64,000 nucleotides of DNA, taken from assembly GCA_022376925.1 (NCBI GenBank), contig JAIOJX010000001.1, forward strand, positions 3,753,501-3,817,500, given 5' to 3'. Position 1 is the first letter of the stretch. Each line of letters begins with the position of its first letter. Source of the stretch: Tragulus kanchil (taxonomy: Eukaryota > Chordata > Mammalia > Artiodactyla > Tragulidae). Positions 33,936 through 47,084 of this stretch are shown here, piece after piece. A program made the position numbers and the translations under genes. Under the pieces are notes generated by a model. It worked only from the letters and a program-made list of their open reading frames with translations, searched no databases and was not told the origin of the DNA.

Positions 33936-36159
33936 AATAAACTCACCATGGGCTACAGAAAGAAATGATGTCTTAGGTTGGGCAGTGGTAGGTAAGAAGT
34001 GAACAAGAGAATTTAAGAGAAGGGCTGAGATAAGAACACACACCAGTGGAAAATGCAAAGAGCCATATGAGAGGTATAAGAAGGGTTATGGGGATTCAGA
34101 GGGCTCAAGGTGTTTACAGATGTTGAGGGAAGGGGGAGGGCTCTCAGAAAGGATCTTCTGAAGAAGGTATCAGTGGAGCTACACTCTGAGGATGAATAGA
34201 CTTTGGAGAGGTAGAGAGCGAATGGGGAAGAAGGAAAGGAATCCTTTCATTTACAAAAATCTTCAGTAAGAAATTTCTTTAAAAAACTATTAATAACTCC
34301 TTTATCACATTAATAATGTAACTTGAGATACAAATGCAAAATCTTAAATGTTAAAGCTGAAGGATGAACGTATGGGGCTTCATTATATTATGCATGTTTG
34401 AATATTTTCATATGGAAATTAATATGTATGTAAGTCTGTACGTATTTCAGAGCAATCAAAACTTCCTTAACACACTCGAATGCGGCAGAATAGCTTTTGG
34501 ACCAAAAAATGTTGGGATATCAAAAACAAAATATTTTCCACTTTGGCAGTTAAGAGGAAAGCATTTTCTTCTTATAGGTCAGCAGTGAATGTGTCCTCAG
34601 GAAGAATAGTATACCTACCAGCTTCTTGAATTGAAATTGATAAAGCCCTTAAGTCAATGGGAATTTGAGGATATGAAAAGCCTGAGACTAGTGGCATCCC
34701 ATGCCTTGGCTCTTAAACTCTGGTTTCCACACTGCTCTATGCCTGGATCTTTTGGATGTTTCTAATTTTCATAATGGCTCTACTTTAGTTGCTTTTCAAC
34801 CAAGGGACCGTAATATTTCACTGGTCATTTCTGAAGACATTTGGAGAGTCTTGAGGGGAAATTTGCCTTAACTCTAAGGCACTGACGGTCTGTTCTTCAC
34901 TTGTTTCCATGGGATCTACATCCATTAAGCAGAATGAGGATAAAGTGTTTGCCTTTGTTATCTAGAAATTGAGCTTTTATATTGAGATGTGCCTTAAAAA
35001 ATAAATCTGTCTTTAAACATTTACTGTGAGTTTGTTTGCTAGAGGAAAGACATTTTTTTTCCTAAAGTAGTGCTGTCCTAGTGCATATCTATCTATCTAT
35101 ATGATACAAATAATGTGTAGCACACAATTTACAAACAATAATAAAACACATTGGATATATTCCATAACAGAATGCTATGGAAAAACTTGAATAAACATTT
35201 TGGCCAACTCAGTACAATATTCTTTTTTTTTTCCGTAAATACCATATGTCCAATTGACTTTCCCAGAATACTTTGTTTCATTTTTGCCAAGTTCTTGCAT
35301 CCATAAACAAGCTATGGCTGCAATCAGAGTCAACCATGATTTGACAAATGAAACTGCATCCCAATCTTCTCTTTCCCAATAGATGTATTGTCATTAACTC
35401 TGACATATGATTACAAACAAGCTATATTTCACCCTCATAGAATTTATATTCATTAAACTGAAATGTGTTTCAGATTCTGCATTATGGTATGGTAGATATG
35501 CATATGGTAGATATTCATTTGTTTATCAATGATATGTGTGACTTTTGCTGAATCAGATGATAATTTTCAAATGCTGGAAGAAGATTTCCTTCTTTTTTTG
35601 TGCTGTTCACAAATGGCATGGTTACAAACACAAAGCATTTTGAAATTTCATTTGCATTATTAATATTTTCTCCATCACTTTCTTAAGTCTTGACAATCAA
35701 CCAAGCCCTGAATTATAGTGTTTTCTGATTCCCCTGGTATAAATATCCTCACTACAGCAGATTTCAAATTAACAGTAAGATGTCACTGAATATGATGCTG
35801 TAAATGGATATGCAGTGGCACACAACTATATACAATTTCCATCATGCAGACACGAGAGAGGTAAATAATATTAGGACCACACACAATCATAAAACCTAGT
35901 GAATAAATAGGCAATGATGAGTCTAGAATATCCATTCTCTTTTAAGATAATTTGTTTGGTTATAATTTTATATAGTTGAATTTTTAAAATGAATGTGCTT
36001 AACAACCAGCTCGCATATGCTTGCAAATGTAGCAGTCAACTCATGAGAAGGGATAAGCTGAATCCAGTGCACTGATTTCTTATAGTAACATGAATTCCAT
36101 ATCTAGGAAATCAGAGTTCTGGCTTCTTTTTCATGATGAAAATTTATGAATATATGACA
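33936..36159. other. Unique AT-rich non-coding sequence
   Basis: No exon, SINE or recognisable LINE over 2.2 kb. The frame at 34364-34588 (74 codons) has no family resemblance. One of the few long intervals without a tandem duplication. Confidence 0.45.
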
Positions 36160-36250
36160 AAGTAGAACAGTATAAAGAAGTTCCATACACTCACCACTCA
36201 GCTTTGACAACCACGAACATTTTACCAAACATACTTCATCTATCCTCCTC
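36160..36250. mobile_element. Possible old L1 3' UTR piece
   Basis: 'gacaaagtagaacagtataaagaag', 'cactcaccactcagctttgac' and 'catacttcatctatcctcctc' resemble a common L1M 3' UTR block. Confidence 0.45.
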
Positions 36251-36339
36251 TCTCTTGTATTTAAAGCAAATATTTTAAAGCAAAGAGGATCTTCTGGGTC
36301 ACACAGCAGCCCCTCAGGAAGTCTGCTTCTCTATATCTG

Positions 36340-36460
36340 GAAGGGACCCAGGATGGCATCACTGACTCAATGGACTTGAGTTAGAGCAAACTCCAGGCAG
36401 CAGTGAAGGACAGAGGAGCCTGGTGAGTTACAGTCCATCAGATACAATTGAGTAACAAAT
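36340..36460 (+). mobile_element. Bov-A / BovB-derived fragment
   Basis: 'aggatggcatcactgactcaatgg', 'gttagagcaaactccaggcag', 'gtgaaggacagaggagcctgg' and 'gttacagtccatcagatac' are the Bov-A monomer, which derives from the BovB LINE 3' end. Confidence 0.75.
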
Positions 36461-36484
36461 ACTTACAAAAAACTTGCTCACAAG

Positions 36485-36620
36485 CACTTCTCTGGTTGCC
36501 CAGTGGTTAAGGCTCGGTGTTCCCAATGCACAGAGTTCAATCTCTGGTCAGGGTCTAGACCCCATATGCCACAACTAAGACCCAGCACAGTCAAATAAAT
36601 AAATAACTTTTTTAAAGAAA
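36485..36620 (+). mobile_element. CHR-type tRNA-derived SINE
   Basis: 'cttctctggttgcccagtggttaagg' (A-box), 'gagttcaatctctggtcagg' (B-box), 'ccccatatgccacaactaag' and an 'aataaataaata' tail match the Cetartiodactyl CHR SINE. Confidence 0.8.
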
Positions 36621-37285
36621 CTTACGTATAATGGACCTCTCTCCAGTTGTTTTCAGCCCATCTTTGCAGCATAGGTGCAGTGGAAATATCCTTTCACTCC
36701 TATATTTCATCTTTTGGGAGGCAGGGGGAGTGGGGTTTGCTTTAAATAATGTTTCCTTTGAAATTTATTTTGCTTTTCTTCTTCACAATGCTGCTTTCTC
36801 CCTCCCAAAGTCACCTTCAGAATCCTATATCTCGAAAGCCTCCTCTTGCAGGCCCTAGTAAATGCAAACTGCGTGAGAAACCCAGCCTCCCCTTCTGGCT
36901 TTCCTCCCGGCTGCCCCTTGTGAAGAGCCCCCAGCCCCTTTGGCCTCCCCACAATACACTGTCCTCTTTGTACTCAGCCTTGTCCTTATACTGAAGTGAC
37001 ATCCCCTTTCTCTTCTCCCAGGGCCCCAGCAGCTACCTCTCTGGCCTTCTGCATTCTTAGCCCACTTGTTGCACATGTTCCTATGCTAAGTTGTGATTTG
37101 TGTTTGTGTCATTTTAATGAGTCCTTCGAGGCTGCCTTTGAACTCCTTGCGCTACCCCTCCTCCCCCTTCGGTTCTTTTGCTTTCCCCTATCTCAGGCTG
37201 GGGCGACCTCTGTATTCTCATTCCATCTACGCTGGGTCTGCTGAGCTCATTCTCTTTGCTCTTTCCCTTCAATGGACCCTGGAAG
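36621..37285. other. Pyrimidine-rich unique sequence
   Basis: C/T-rich on the plus strand with several overlapping 60-105 codon frames on both strands, an artefact of low stop density. No splice-framed exon or CpG island pattern is evident. Confidence 0.45.
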
Positions 37286-39548
37286 CCCTTCTCCCTACCT
37301 CCGCCACCCCCTCTATCCTGGCCTTTCCTGCTCATCGGATTCCTGCATAGCAGCCTCTTTTGAGGAGGCGAGGGGGTGAGGCTCCTAGCTCTGGGGCAGG
37401 TACTGTTTCCTGGGACCCATCTGGCCACCATAGCTCCTTTCCCAGTTGAGTTCTGTTTCCCGCTGAAACCTGAAATGCAGCAGCCTCCTCCGTGTTTGTC
37501 TTCCCTTTCTCAGAGCTGCCTATAGGCCCTCTTTTCTTCCTTTTCTCCTTTTCCTCTGCCATTCAACGCCGGGCTTGCAGTCCTGCTTCTCTCCCTAGAG
37601 AAAGATTATGTCCAATGCCCTTCAGCCAATGACACAGCAGGGTCACCAAGGGGCCCTGTTCCGCCAGTGATTGCTGGTACAAAATCTCTGTCCTGTCTTT
37701 GGGTCTCCCCAACACCTGCACTGAAAACAATTTCCAAACCAAACCTGGAACAATGACAGCTTTCTTCTGTATTAGACCTTGCAATTATTGAAATCTCTCT
37801 AAAACAAGAGAGACCAAACCCCCCTGAGTTCTTCAGATGTATTCCATGTGCTTGTTCTGGGAAATAAGCCCCAAAGAAACAGGATTCCTTCCTCAGATAC
37901 GACTCTTGTCTGACTCAGGCTGGAGAGCCCAGACTTATCCCTCCAGCTCTTTGGGTCATGCTTGCACACTGAGGCCAGGTCCCCAGACCGTCTGCTCCTT
38001 GTCCGGAAACTGTTGACGACCTTTGCGATGGCTGGCTAATCAAGTCAGTGTTTCATTCCTGCAGAGAGCGAACAGCTTCTCTGGCTATAGCCTGCCACGT
38101 AGAATCATCCTGCTGCCATTCCGGCCCCTTTTCTCCTGATAGGGCCTTTACTGCAAATCACATTCCTCTGCTCATCTGAGGTTACCACCAAACCTCTCAC
38201 TCCTCAGGATTTGAATTACTGTTAATTGGTCTCATGGGTCAATTGCAGTCCAATTAATAACTGAGGTCCCCATCAGATCGTCTCTGACTGCACAGCTGCT
38301 CTTCCCTCTGGACCAGTCTTCCCCAGCAGAGGTCTCCAGCTTTTCTCACCCGGCCTACCCTTCCTCTCAACACCTTTTCAGACATTACAGACACAACGGT
38401 GTTCTCCTGGAAATTCCCTTCTCCCTACCTCCGCCACCCCCTCTATCCTGGCCTTTCCTGCTCATCGGATTCCTGCATAGCAGCCTCTTTTGAGGAGGCG
38501 AGGGGGTGAGGCTCCTAGCTCTGGGGCAGGTACTGTTTCCTGGGACCCATCTGGCCACCATAGCTCCTTTCCCAGTTGAGTTCTGTTTCCCGCTGAAACC
38601 TGAAATGCAGCAGCCTCCTCCGTGTTTGTCTTCCCTTTCTCAGAGCTGCCTATAGGCCCTCTTTTCTTCCTTTTCTCCTTTTCCTCTGCCATTCAACGCC
38701 GGGCTTGCAGTCCTGCTTCTCTCCCTAGAGAAAGATTATGTCCAATGCCCTTCAGCCAATGACACAGCAGGGTCACCAAGGGGCCCTGTTCCGCCAGTGA
38801 TTGCTGGTACAAAATCTCTGTCCTGTCTTTGGGTCTCCCCAACACCTGCACTGAAAACAATTTCCAAACCAAACCTGGAACAATGACAGCTTTCTTCTGT
38901 ATTAGACCTTGCAATTATTGAAATCTCTCTAAAACAAGAGAGACCAAACCCCCCTGAGTTCTTCAGATGTATTCCATGTGCTTGTTCTGGGAAATAAGCC
39001 CCAAAGAAACAGGATTCCTTCCTCAGATACGACTCTTGTCTGACTCAGGCTGGAGAGCCCAGACTTATCCCTCCAGCTCTTTGGGTCATGCTTGCACACT
39101 GAGGCCAGGTCCCCAGACCGTCTGCTCCTTGTCCGGAAACTGTTGACGACCTTTGCGATGGCTGGCTAATCAAGTCAGTGTTTCATTCCTGCAGAGAGCG
39201 AACAGCTTCTCTGGCTATAGCCTGCCACGTAGAATCATCCTGCTGCCATTCCGGCCCCTTTTCTCCTGATAGGGCCTTTACTGCAAATCACATTCCTCTG
39301 CTCATCTGAGGTTACCACCAAACCTCTCACTCCTCAGGATTTGAATTACTGTTAATTGGTCTCATGGGTCAATTGCAGTCCAATTAATAACTGAGGTCCC
39401 CATCAGATCGTCTCTGACTGCACAGCTGCTCTTCCCTCTGGACCAGTCTTCCCCAGCAGAGGTCTCCAGCTTTTCTCACCCGGCCTACCCTTCCTCTCAA
39501 CACCTTTAGTCCAGACATTACAGACACAACGGTGTTCTCCTGGAAATT
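37286..39548. repeat. Tandem duplication 10 (~1.13 kb unit)
   Basis: Bases 37286-38415 recur as 38416-39548, shifted 1130 then 1133; the only difference noted ('cctttt' against 'cctttagtc') lies about 40 bases from the end of the first copy. The unit is unique, moderately GC-rich sequence with no transposon. Confidence 0.95.
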
Positions 39549-40859
39549 CTTGACATGTATCTCCCTCCATCCTTCCCTAGTTCTTGGGGTTTTCCTTATC
39601 TTGCCTCTTGTAAAGGATCCTTATTTGCCGCTGGCTCCAAAGCAGGCGTCACAGTCAAGATTCCTTCTTCATCATGATTTATGCCCATCCTGTCATCCTC
39701 TTCTCCCTCTGGGTCTGGCAGCCTGAACAGCTACTTCTTTGCAGCTCCTTGCACTCCTTTCCATAGTGGCCATGTTTTCTTCATCCCATTCATTTACTTA
39801 CAAGTGACACTGGCGCTAGCCTACCAGTGCCCCTTTGAGTTAATAGGGAAGGATCAGGTAGCATCTCAATGTTGCATCAGGAAAAGGTGAAGCCCAGAGA
39901 GATTTCGTGATTGGCCCAAACTCCCTTGGTGAGTTGGTGTTTGGGGCAAGACTATGACTCAGGCTTCCTGACTCTTAGCTGGGTAGCCTGTCTAGTAGAT
40001 GCTGCCATAAAGCGTTACCTAAATAACTTCTGACTTAGTCCAACCATCTATGAGTAACCTTCATTTCCCTCCTGCCGCTGAGAAATTGAGGGTCTGGTTA
40101 TAGTTAACAGCCTCTAAATAATTTGAGCTCCCACCCAGAGTTTCTGAGCTTTTAATAACAGACTTACTGCATGCTATACACATTCTGTACCCTCTTGATA
40201 GTAAGTTACATGAGTAGAAGAGGGGCATGATGGTCCCCCATGCTGCCCCTACCACTCTTTCCACCCACTTCGTGGGCTTATCACAGTTCCTCCTTCTGCA
40301 AAGATAATCTGTCTTCTGAGCAAAATATCCCTGCTTTCTCCTCTTTTCCTCTTTCCATCTCTCTCCCTACCATCGCCTGGCTCATCGTTAATTTGCTGTG
40401 TGACTCCGAGACAATGACTCCCTTTCCTTGCCCCTGCTCTGCATCTCCAATCCCTCATTAAGGAAAATCAATTTTATCCAGACTGGCCCAAATGTCAGAA
40501 CAGAAGCTTGATGAACAGCAAGACACACAATTGTTTCAAAGGACACACAATAAAACCCAAATTAATGGATTTGACAAGCTTGATACCCACAGAGAAAGAC
40601 AATATCAAGAGGCAAATATTTTGCAAAGTCATGTAAAAATGTGACTCCAATCAAAGAATTAGTGGTGATTTTTTTGAACTTTACAAGTTGACTCTGAATT
40701 TCTTCTGGGAGATTTAATATAATTATAAATAAGTTTTTTATTTTTTTAGAAAAGAAGACTATATGTACTAAATATCAAAACCTATGAAAAGAATATATTA
40801 CCAGCAAAGAAAAAGTCAGGTAGACCAAATAAACAGAATAAACATTCTAGAAACAGACA
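39549..40859. other. Mostly unique; MIR-like patch at 39885-39980
   Basis: 'ggtgaagcccagagagatttcgtgattggccc' and 'caagactatgactcaggcttcctgac' resemble a minus-sense MIR. The rest is unrecognised; 40440-40860 is AT-rich. Confidence 0.4.
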
Positions 40860-41305
40860 TATGTATCTGTCTATGAATGTAATGTCTGATAGATAAGGTT
40901 GATATTTATAAATTATTCAGGAAAGCAAACATTATTCCACAAATAAGATATAGAGACCATTGTCTATTTGGAATAAAATATACAACTTTATTTCACACAT
41001 TATATGAAAAATATTCAGGTGAGTTGAAAAGCAGCGTGTAAAAACTATGGAATTTTGCAAGAAAGTAGGAAATAATATTTAAGTAAAATATTCAAACAGA
41101 AAAGCCATAAAATGAAATACTGACAATATGAATACCTAGAAGATTTTAAACTATATGGTAAATATATATATGTGTATATGTATATACATATAAAGTTAAA
41201 GGACAAGCACTAGACTAGGAAAAATTTGCAACACACCTGACAAAGTGTTAATAGTTCATCTATGCACAGTATTTCTACAAACAATTCAATCGAGAAATGA
41301 TTGAA
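40860..41305 (+). mobile_element. Old L1M ORF2 relic (probable)
   Basis: 'aaaatttgcaacacacctgacaaagtgttaata' followed by 'ctacaaacaattcaatcgagaaatga' mirrors the sense ORF2 region of old L1Ms. It includes an AT/TG-rich tract at 41160-41195. Confidence 0.5.
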
Positions 41306-41307
41306 AG

Positions 41308-41425
41308 GGATTTCCTTGATGGTCCAGTAGTTATGGCTCAGGTTCCATCCCTGGTCAGGGGACGAAGACCCCACGTGCCACAAAGCATGGCCAAAGATAA
41401 AAGTAATGAAATAAAAAATGATCAA
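41308..41425 (+). mobile_element. CHR-type SINE
   Basis: 'gatttccttgatggtccagtagttatgg', 'ggttccatccctggtcagggg' and 'ccccacgtgccacaaagcatggcc' match a CHR SINE. Confidence 0.8.
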
Positions 41426-41464
41426 AGAATACCAGATGCCATTCACAGGGTTTTAAAAAATAAT

Positions 41465-41705
41465 ACAAATGGGGCTTCCCTGGTGGTCCAGTGGATGGGG
41501 AGTCCACCTTGCAGTGCAAGGGGCACTGGTTCGATCCCTGGCACGGGAAGATCCTACATGCCTTGGAGTGGCTGGACGGGTGTGTCCAATTGTGAGCCAG
41601 CACTCTGGAGCACATGCGCCCAGAACTGATGCTCTGCAGCCAGAGAGGCCACTGCAATGGGAGGCCCACATAGGCCAAGAAATTAAGATGGATGAACATA
41701 AATAA
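41465..41705 (+). mobile_element. CHR-type SINE, long form
   Basis: 'gggcttccctggtggtccagtgg' and the B-box 'ggttcgatccctggc' open a longer CHR-like unit with a unique body ('gagcacatgcgcccag', 'gccactgcaatgggaggccc'). Independent minus-strand copies of the same body are at 57165-57427 and 58950-59205. The part from 41503 recurs at 42603. Confidence 0.85.
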
Positions 41706-41749
41706 ATGAAGGACCCATAAAAGAGGCCAAAATTTAAAAAAATACATTT

Positions 41750-41850
41750 AAGCACCTCCTTGAGTACCAGACACTATGCAAGGTGCCGAGGGTCCACTGG
41801 TGACTCGGACATGGTGCCTGCGGTTATCAAGGAGGGTCAATGTGCATGCC
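41750..41850 (-). mobile_element. L2 remnant
   Basis: 'aagcacctccttgagtaccagacactatgcaaggtgccgagg' and 'gacatggtgcctgcggttatcaaggagg' are the reverse of the L2 3' end. It is repeated at 42850-42950. Confidence 0.65.
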
Positions 41851-41865
41851 TGTGCATAGGGGGTA

Positions 41866-42030
41866 TGAGCGAGCGAGGGTGGGAGGGAGAGAGAGAGGGG
41901 AAGAGAGAGAGAGAAATAAGCATACAGGACATTCCTACTCAAAGACTGGTGATGCCCTCAGGCGAAACAGTAAATACTACACTGAAGGACATCCAGATGG
42001 AAATATTCAACAGACAGACAGACAGACAGT
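41866..42030. repeat. GA-rich tract and (CAGA)n
   Basis: A GAGA-rich run at 41880-41914 and about five CAGA units at 42010-42030; both are repeated 1100 bases downstream. Confidence 0.85.
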
Positions 42031-43639
42031 TCTCACGTTTGAAGGGAGAGATCTGGGCTAAAAATAGGAATGCTAGAAATATTCTGCCCAAGGCAATAAT
42101 GAAAATCGTGAGAGTGGACAAGACCACCTAGGAAGAGTGTGAATAGTGAGAAGAGTCCTACTGGGAACCCAGGCTTGAAAGTGCACATGGAAGAAGACAG
42201 ACCAGCCCTGACCAGTGTGGAGACCCGCAGTCTGGATCTTCCACAGTTAGTAACAGGGATGTCATTAATGGTAAGTTTCTGGGAGCAAATTCGGGGCTAG
42301 AATCCAAACTGTGATGCTTTAAGAGTGAAAGAGAGATGAGTTTGTGGACTACTCTTATAAAAAGTTTGGACATGAATAGAAAGAAAGGAATCTTGGGCAG
42401 GTAGTTAGAAGAGGACGATGTGTCAAGGGAGGGTTCTTTTTAAGATGAAACTACTGCAGGAGAGAGTAATCTTGATTCTTACTTTAGATTCTGGTTTGTT
42501 TGTGTTTTTATTTCACTTTTTGGAGAGTGAGCATTTCCTCATATCAAGTCTTTTAAAATATTTTTAAAATTTTATGTAATGTTCATATAGCAAAAGCATA
42601 ATTCCACCTTGCAGTGCAAGGGGCACTGGTTCGATCCCTGGCACGGGAAGATCCTACATGCCTTGGAGTGGCTGGACGGGTGTGTCCAATTGTGAGCCAG
42701 CACTCTGGAGCACATGCGCCCAGAACTGATGCTCTGCAGCCAGAGAGGCCACTGCAATGGGAGGCCCACATAGGCCAAGAAATTAAGATGGATGAACATA
42801 AATAAATGAAGGACCCATAAAAGAGGCCAAAATTTAAAAAAATACATTTAAGCACCTCCTTGAGTACCAGACACTATGCAAGGTGCCGAGGGTCCACTGG
42901 TGACTCGGACATGGTGCCTGCGGTTATCAAGGAGGGTCAATGTGCATGCCTGTGCATAGGGGGTATGAGCGAGCGAGGGTGGGAGGGAGAGAGAGAGGGG
43001 AAGAGAGAGAGAGAAATAAGCATACAGGACATTCCTACTCAAAGACTGGTGATGCCCTCAGGCGAAACAGTAAATACTACACTGAAGGACATCCAGATGG
43101 AAATATTCAACAGACAGACAGACAGACAGTTCTCACGTTTGAAGGGAGAGATCTGGGCTAAAAATAGGAATGCTAGAAATATTCTGCCCAAGGCAATAAT
43201 GAAAATCGTGAGAGTGGACAAGACCACCTAGGAAGAGTGTGAATAGTGAGAAGAGTCCTACTGGGAACCCAGGCTTGAAAGTGCACATGGAAGAAGACAG
43301 ACCAGCCCTGACCAGTGTGGAGACCCGCAGTCTGGATCTTCCACAGTTAGTAACAGGGATGTCATTAATGGTAAGTTTCTGGGAGCAAATTCGGGGCTAG
43401 AATCCAAACTGTGATGCTTTAAGAGTGAAAGAGAGATGAGTTTGTGGACTACTCTTATAAAAAGTTTGGACATGAATAGAAAGAAAGGAATCTTGGGCAG
43501 GTAGTTAGAAGAGGACGATGTGTCAAGGGAGGGTTCTTTTTAAGATGAAACTACTGCAGGAGAGAGTAATCTTGATTCTTACTTTAGATTCTGGTTTGTT
43601 TGTGTTTTTATTTCACTTTTTGGAGAGTGAGCATTTCCT

Positions 43640-46010
43640 CATATCAAGTCTTTTAAAATATTTTTAAAATTTTATGTAATGTTCATATAGCAATAGCATA
43701 ATTGCTTGACTAATAATATACTCAACTAGTATATTGAATTAAACTGCAATTGGTGAACATTTAGACTATTCACAATTTGAGGTTATTATGAATAAAATCC
43801 TTATGCTTAAATCTTTGAACATTGAACCTCTGCAGGAGCTTGGGATGTTTGTCCATAAACTTAGAATTCCTGGGCCAAAGTCTGTGAGACATTCTAAGGC
43901 TCTCGAGATGCATCGCCTCTTGCCTCCCAGCTCTTCTCCTCACCTCTCTGCCACAATTTGGCTTTAGCACTTAAAGAAAAGCTTCCTATTTGGTAGATAA
44001 CAAAGACAGTATTTTTAAATTTGTGATTTTTACTGCTAATATGGTTTTCATGTTTATTGGTTTTGAATTTCTTTATTCTAAACTGTCTGTTCATATCCAT
44101 TGCCTATGCTTCTATTGAGTGAGTTTGTCTTTTCTTATTGATCTGTCAGAATACTTGATATATATTCATTGCAAATATTGTTCTGACTCTGTCACTGGCC
44201 TTTTAATTTTATTTTTGGTGATTTTCTTGACTTGTAGTTCTTTTTGATAATCAAGTTTATCAGACCTTGTCTTTATGGTTTCTTCCTCCACTTTCAAGCT
44301 GAACATGTTTTATTTACCCCCAAATCATTACTATTCAGTTCATTGCCTCCCTCATTATTTCTTTTAGTATAGATAACTCTTTTTGCTTTTCTTTTTTTAA
44401 AATCAGAGTGTATTTCATGCTTATTCCAAAAGATTCTGTGGGGAGGGTGGGAGGGTTGTTCTGCTTTTATGAGTAAATGTCAAAGTGTCATTGTAGTATG
44501 TCATGCAAGGGGAAAGGCCTCTGATAAACTAACAATTATTTTTACTGGGGACATTTTTACATAGAGTTTTCTCAGACATCTGAATAGATGTATTCTTCTG
44601 CAACTGGATTTTTAAAACTAATACTATCTCAAGGCTAGCTCTCCATGTTTATGCATATATACCTATCTATCTCATTTTGTTCTAAATTGTTATGTATCCA
44701 TTTATTTAAACAATCCAAATCAAGTCTTTTAAAATATTTTAAAATTTTATGTAATGTTCATATAGCAATAGCATAATTGCTTGACTAATAATATACTCAA
44801 CTAGTATATTGAATTAAACTGCAATTGGTGAACATTTAGACTATTCACAATTTGAGGTTATTATGAATAAAATCCTTATGCTTAAATCTTTGAACATTGA
44901 ACCTCTGCAGGAGCTTGGGATGTTTGTCCATAAACTTAGAATTCCTGGGCCAAAGTCTGTGAGACATTCTAAGGCTCTCGAGATGCATCGCCTCTTGCCT
45001 CCCAGCTCTTCTCCTCACCTCTCTGCCACAATTTGGCTTTAGCACTTAAAGAAAAGCTTCCTATTTGGTAGATAACAAAGACAGTATTTTTAAATTTGTG
45101 ATTTTTACTGCTAATATGGTTTTCATGTTTATTGGTTTTGAATTTCTTTATTCTAAACTGTCTGTTCATATCCATTGCCTATGCTTCTATTGAGTGAGTT
45201 TGTCTTTTCTTATTGATCTGTCAGAATACTTGATATATATTCATTGCAAATATTGTTCTGACTCTGTCACTGGCCTTTTAATTTTATTTTTGGTGATTTT
45301 CTTGACTTGTAGTTCTTTTTGATAATCAAGTTTATCAGACCTTGTCTTTATGGTTTCTTCCTCCACTTTCAAGCTGAACATGTTTTATTTACCCCCAAAT
45401 CATTACTATTCAGTTCATTGCCTCCCTCATTATTTCTTTTAGTATAGATAACTCTTTTTGCTTTTCTTTTTTTAAAATCAGAGTGTATTTCATGCTTATT
45501 CCAAAAGATTCTGTGGGGAGGGTGGGAGGGTTGTTCTGCTTTTATGAGTAAATGTCAAAGTGTCATTGTAGTATGTCATGCAAGGGGAAAGGCCTCTGAT
45601 AAACTAACAATTATTTTTACTGGGGACATTTTTACATAGAGTTTTCTCAGACATCTGAATAGATGTATTCTTCTGCAACTGGATTTTTAAAACTAATACT
45701 ATCTCAAGGCTAGCTCTCCATGTTTATGCATATATACCTATCTATCTCATTTTGTTCTAAATTGTTATGTATCCATTTATTTAAACAATCCAAATCTGTT
45801 TAGGAGCATCCTGTGAAGTCTATCTTTAATAATAAATGTTTATATCAAATAGTTAATCAATTGTCCCAGTACCATTTATGGATTAAGTCATTATTTTTCT
45901 AGATCAGAAGTGATACCCATAATGCATAAGAAATTCTTGTAAACTGGGGCCTGTTTCTAGACTTTTTATTTTGCTCCATCAATCTATGTCTATTTCTTTT
46001 AGTGATACTG
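43640..46010 (-). mobile_element. Old L1M relic, expanded by duplication 12
   Basis: L1-antisense landmarks: 'ctattcacaatttgaggttattatgaataa', 'gtctgttcatatccattgcc', 'ttgatatatattcattgcaaatattg', 'gttctttttgataatcaagttt', then, after an unrelated 300-base stretch (44390-44700), 'ttgtcccagtaccatttatgg' and 'ttgctccatcaatctatgtc'. No open frame over 90 codons. The 300-base stretch may be another insertion. Confidence 0.6.
43643..45796. repeat. Tandem duplication 12 (1.075 kb unit)
   Basis: Bases 43643-44718 recur as 44719-45796, shifted 1076 then 1075 (T-run). It starts inside the last 60 bases of duplication 11, so 'atcaagtcttttaaaat' occurs three times (42543, 43643, 44719). Confidence 0.96.
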
Positions 46011-47084
46011 CAGTTTGATTGTATCTTTTTTGGTATAATGCTTTTGAATGTCTAGAAGCACAAGTTTTAGAGGGAGACAAAAAGAGGAAAATGAACTCCT
46101 CCTCTAAGGGACAATCCAGTGAACTTCTAAGCATCCCAAAGATCCAGCAACACCAGTGCAGCTGCTTGTAACTCTGCAGGGTTTGGTTTGTTCTTTTTGT
46201 TTGGTTCCGTCTTTTGGTTCGTTGTAGCTCAGGACTTGAAGGCATAAATCAGTGTCCGAATGTCAGCTCTACCAAGAGAGGAGACCTTCCCAGGCTGCAC
46301 TGCCCCAGGTTCTGAAGCTGACTTGGGGAAAGTGTGTCTGCCTCTATATGAGAAGTGGACATAGACCGACACACTTGCTTAAGGCCGACACGCAGCACCT
46401 CACGTATTGAAGAAGGTACCTGTCAGGTAACTTCAGGTCAAAGAAGCCTAAACCGAATTTAATAAAACCCAGAGAAATTTTCAATTCCCACAAATTCAAA
46501 TCAGGGCTCTCCTCAATACACCAAACTTACATCACGCTTCCCAGGCTCCCCATCGTTATTAGTTTATAAAGATTCATTGATATTCAATTAAATAGTTCTA
46601 CTGTTCTCAATGCCGCCCTAGACAGCACTTTATAAAAGAATACATCCGCCCTCTGGAGACAGCTGGGGAAGCCAATTAGTCGGGGTAAATTTGCATATCA
46701 ATCCAGCTGTGGAATGAAGTCAGCCTGGTTCACCAGTCTCAATGTGAAGAGCAGAGGGAAGAATCCAAGTGCTCCCTGGTCCTTTATTCCCTCACCTCAA
46801 GTGAGCCACTGCTTTCATTGAAAGGCTGTGAATAGTGGGAGAGAAAACGCATAAATGCTCCCGTTCCCTGCCAAGTATGCAGTATCACTTAGAAGCAGTT
46901 ATTAGTGGGGAATGTTTAATGCCATCCCAAAGGTTGGTACTAATTCACATAAATATTGTATCACTTAACAAAGGATTTTTGTTTCAGGGGTTGAAAAATT
47001 GGATAATAATTCTATTGTCAAGTTAAACTTCGATATAATTGAGGTTCAATTTTCTAATGATTCCATTCTGTAGCAAGGGTTCCA
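46011..47084. other. Unique sequence; possible conserved regulatory segment
   Basis: No repeat seen. 46540-46730 is dense in AT-core homeodomain-like motifs: ATTAG, TCAATTAAAT, CAATTAG, an octamer ATTTGCAT at 46689-46696, and a CAGCTG E-box at 46704-46709. Such clusters occur in developmental enhancers, but base composition alone could give this. Confidence 0.3.

Larger units (their letters stand above)
41503..43703. repeat. Tandem duplication 11 (1.10 kb unit)
   Basis: Bases 41503-42602 recur as 42603-43703, with a constant shift of 1100. The only difference I noticed is one base 10 from the junction ('agcaaaagcat' against 'agcaatagcat'). The unit cuts a SINE at its 38th base, so the second copy holds a SINE without its promoter head. 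Confidence 0.97.

Noticed and set aside
36631..37562. Cluster of 60-105 codon frames as a possible exon-rich or CpG island region
   Set aside because: C/T-rich composition lowers stop frequency in several frames at once; CpG is sparse and no exon-like frame with splice sites stands out.
37286..39548. Duplication 10 as a real gene-duplication event
   Set aside because: It contains no gene, and matches the length and junction behaviour of the other 17.
41866..42030. Short repeats as a CRISPR array
   Set aside because: GA-rich and CAGA runs are simple repeats without spacers; the host is a mammal.
42010..42030. (CAGA)n as a disease-type expandable repeat
   Set aside because: Only about five units and no coding or UTR context.
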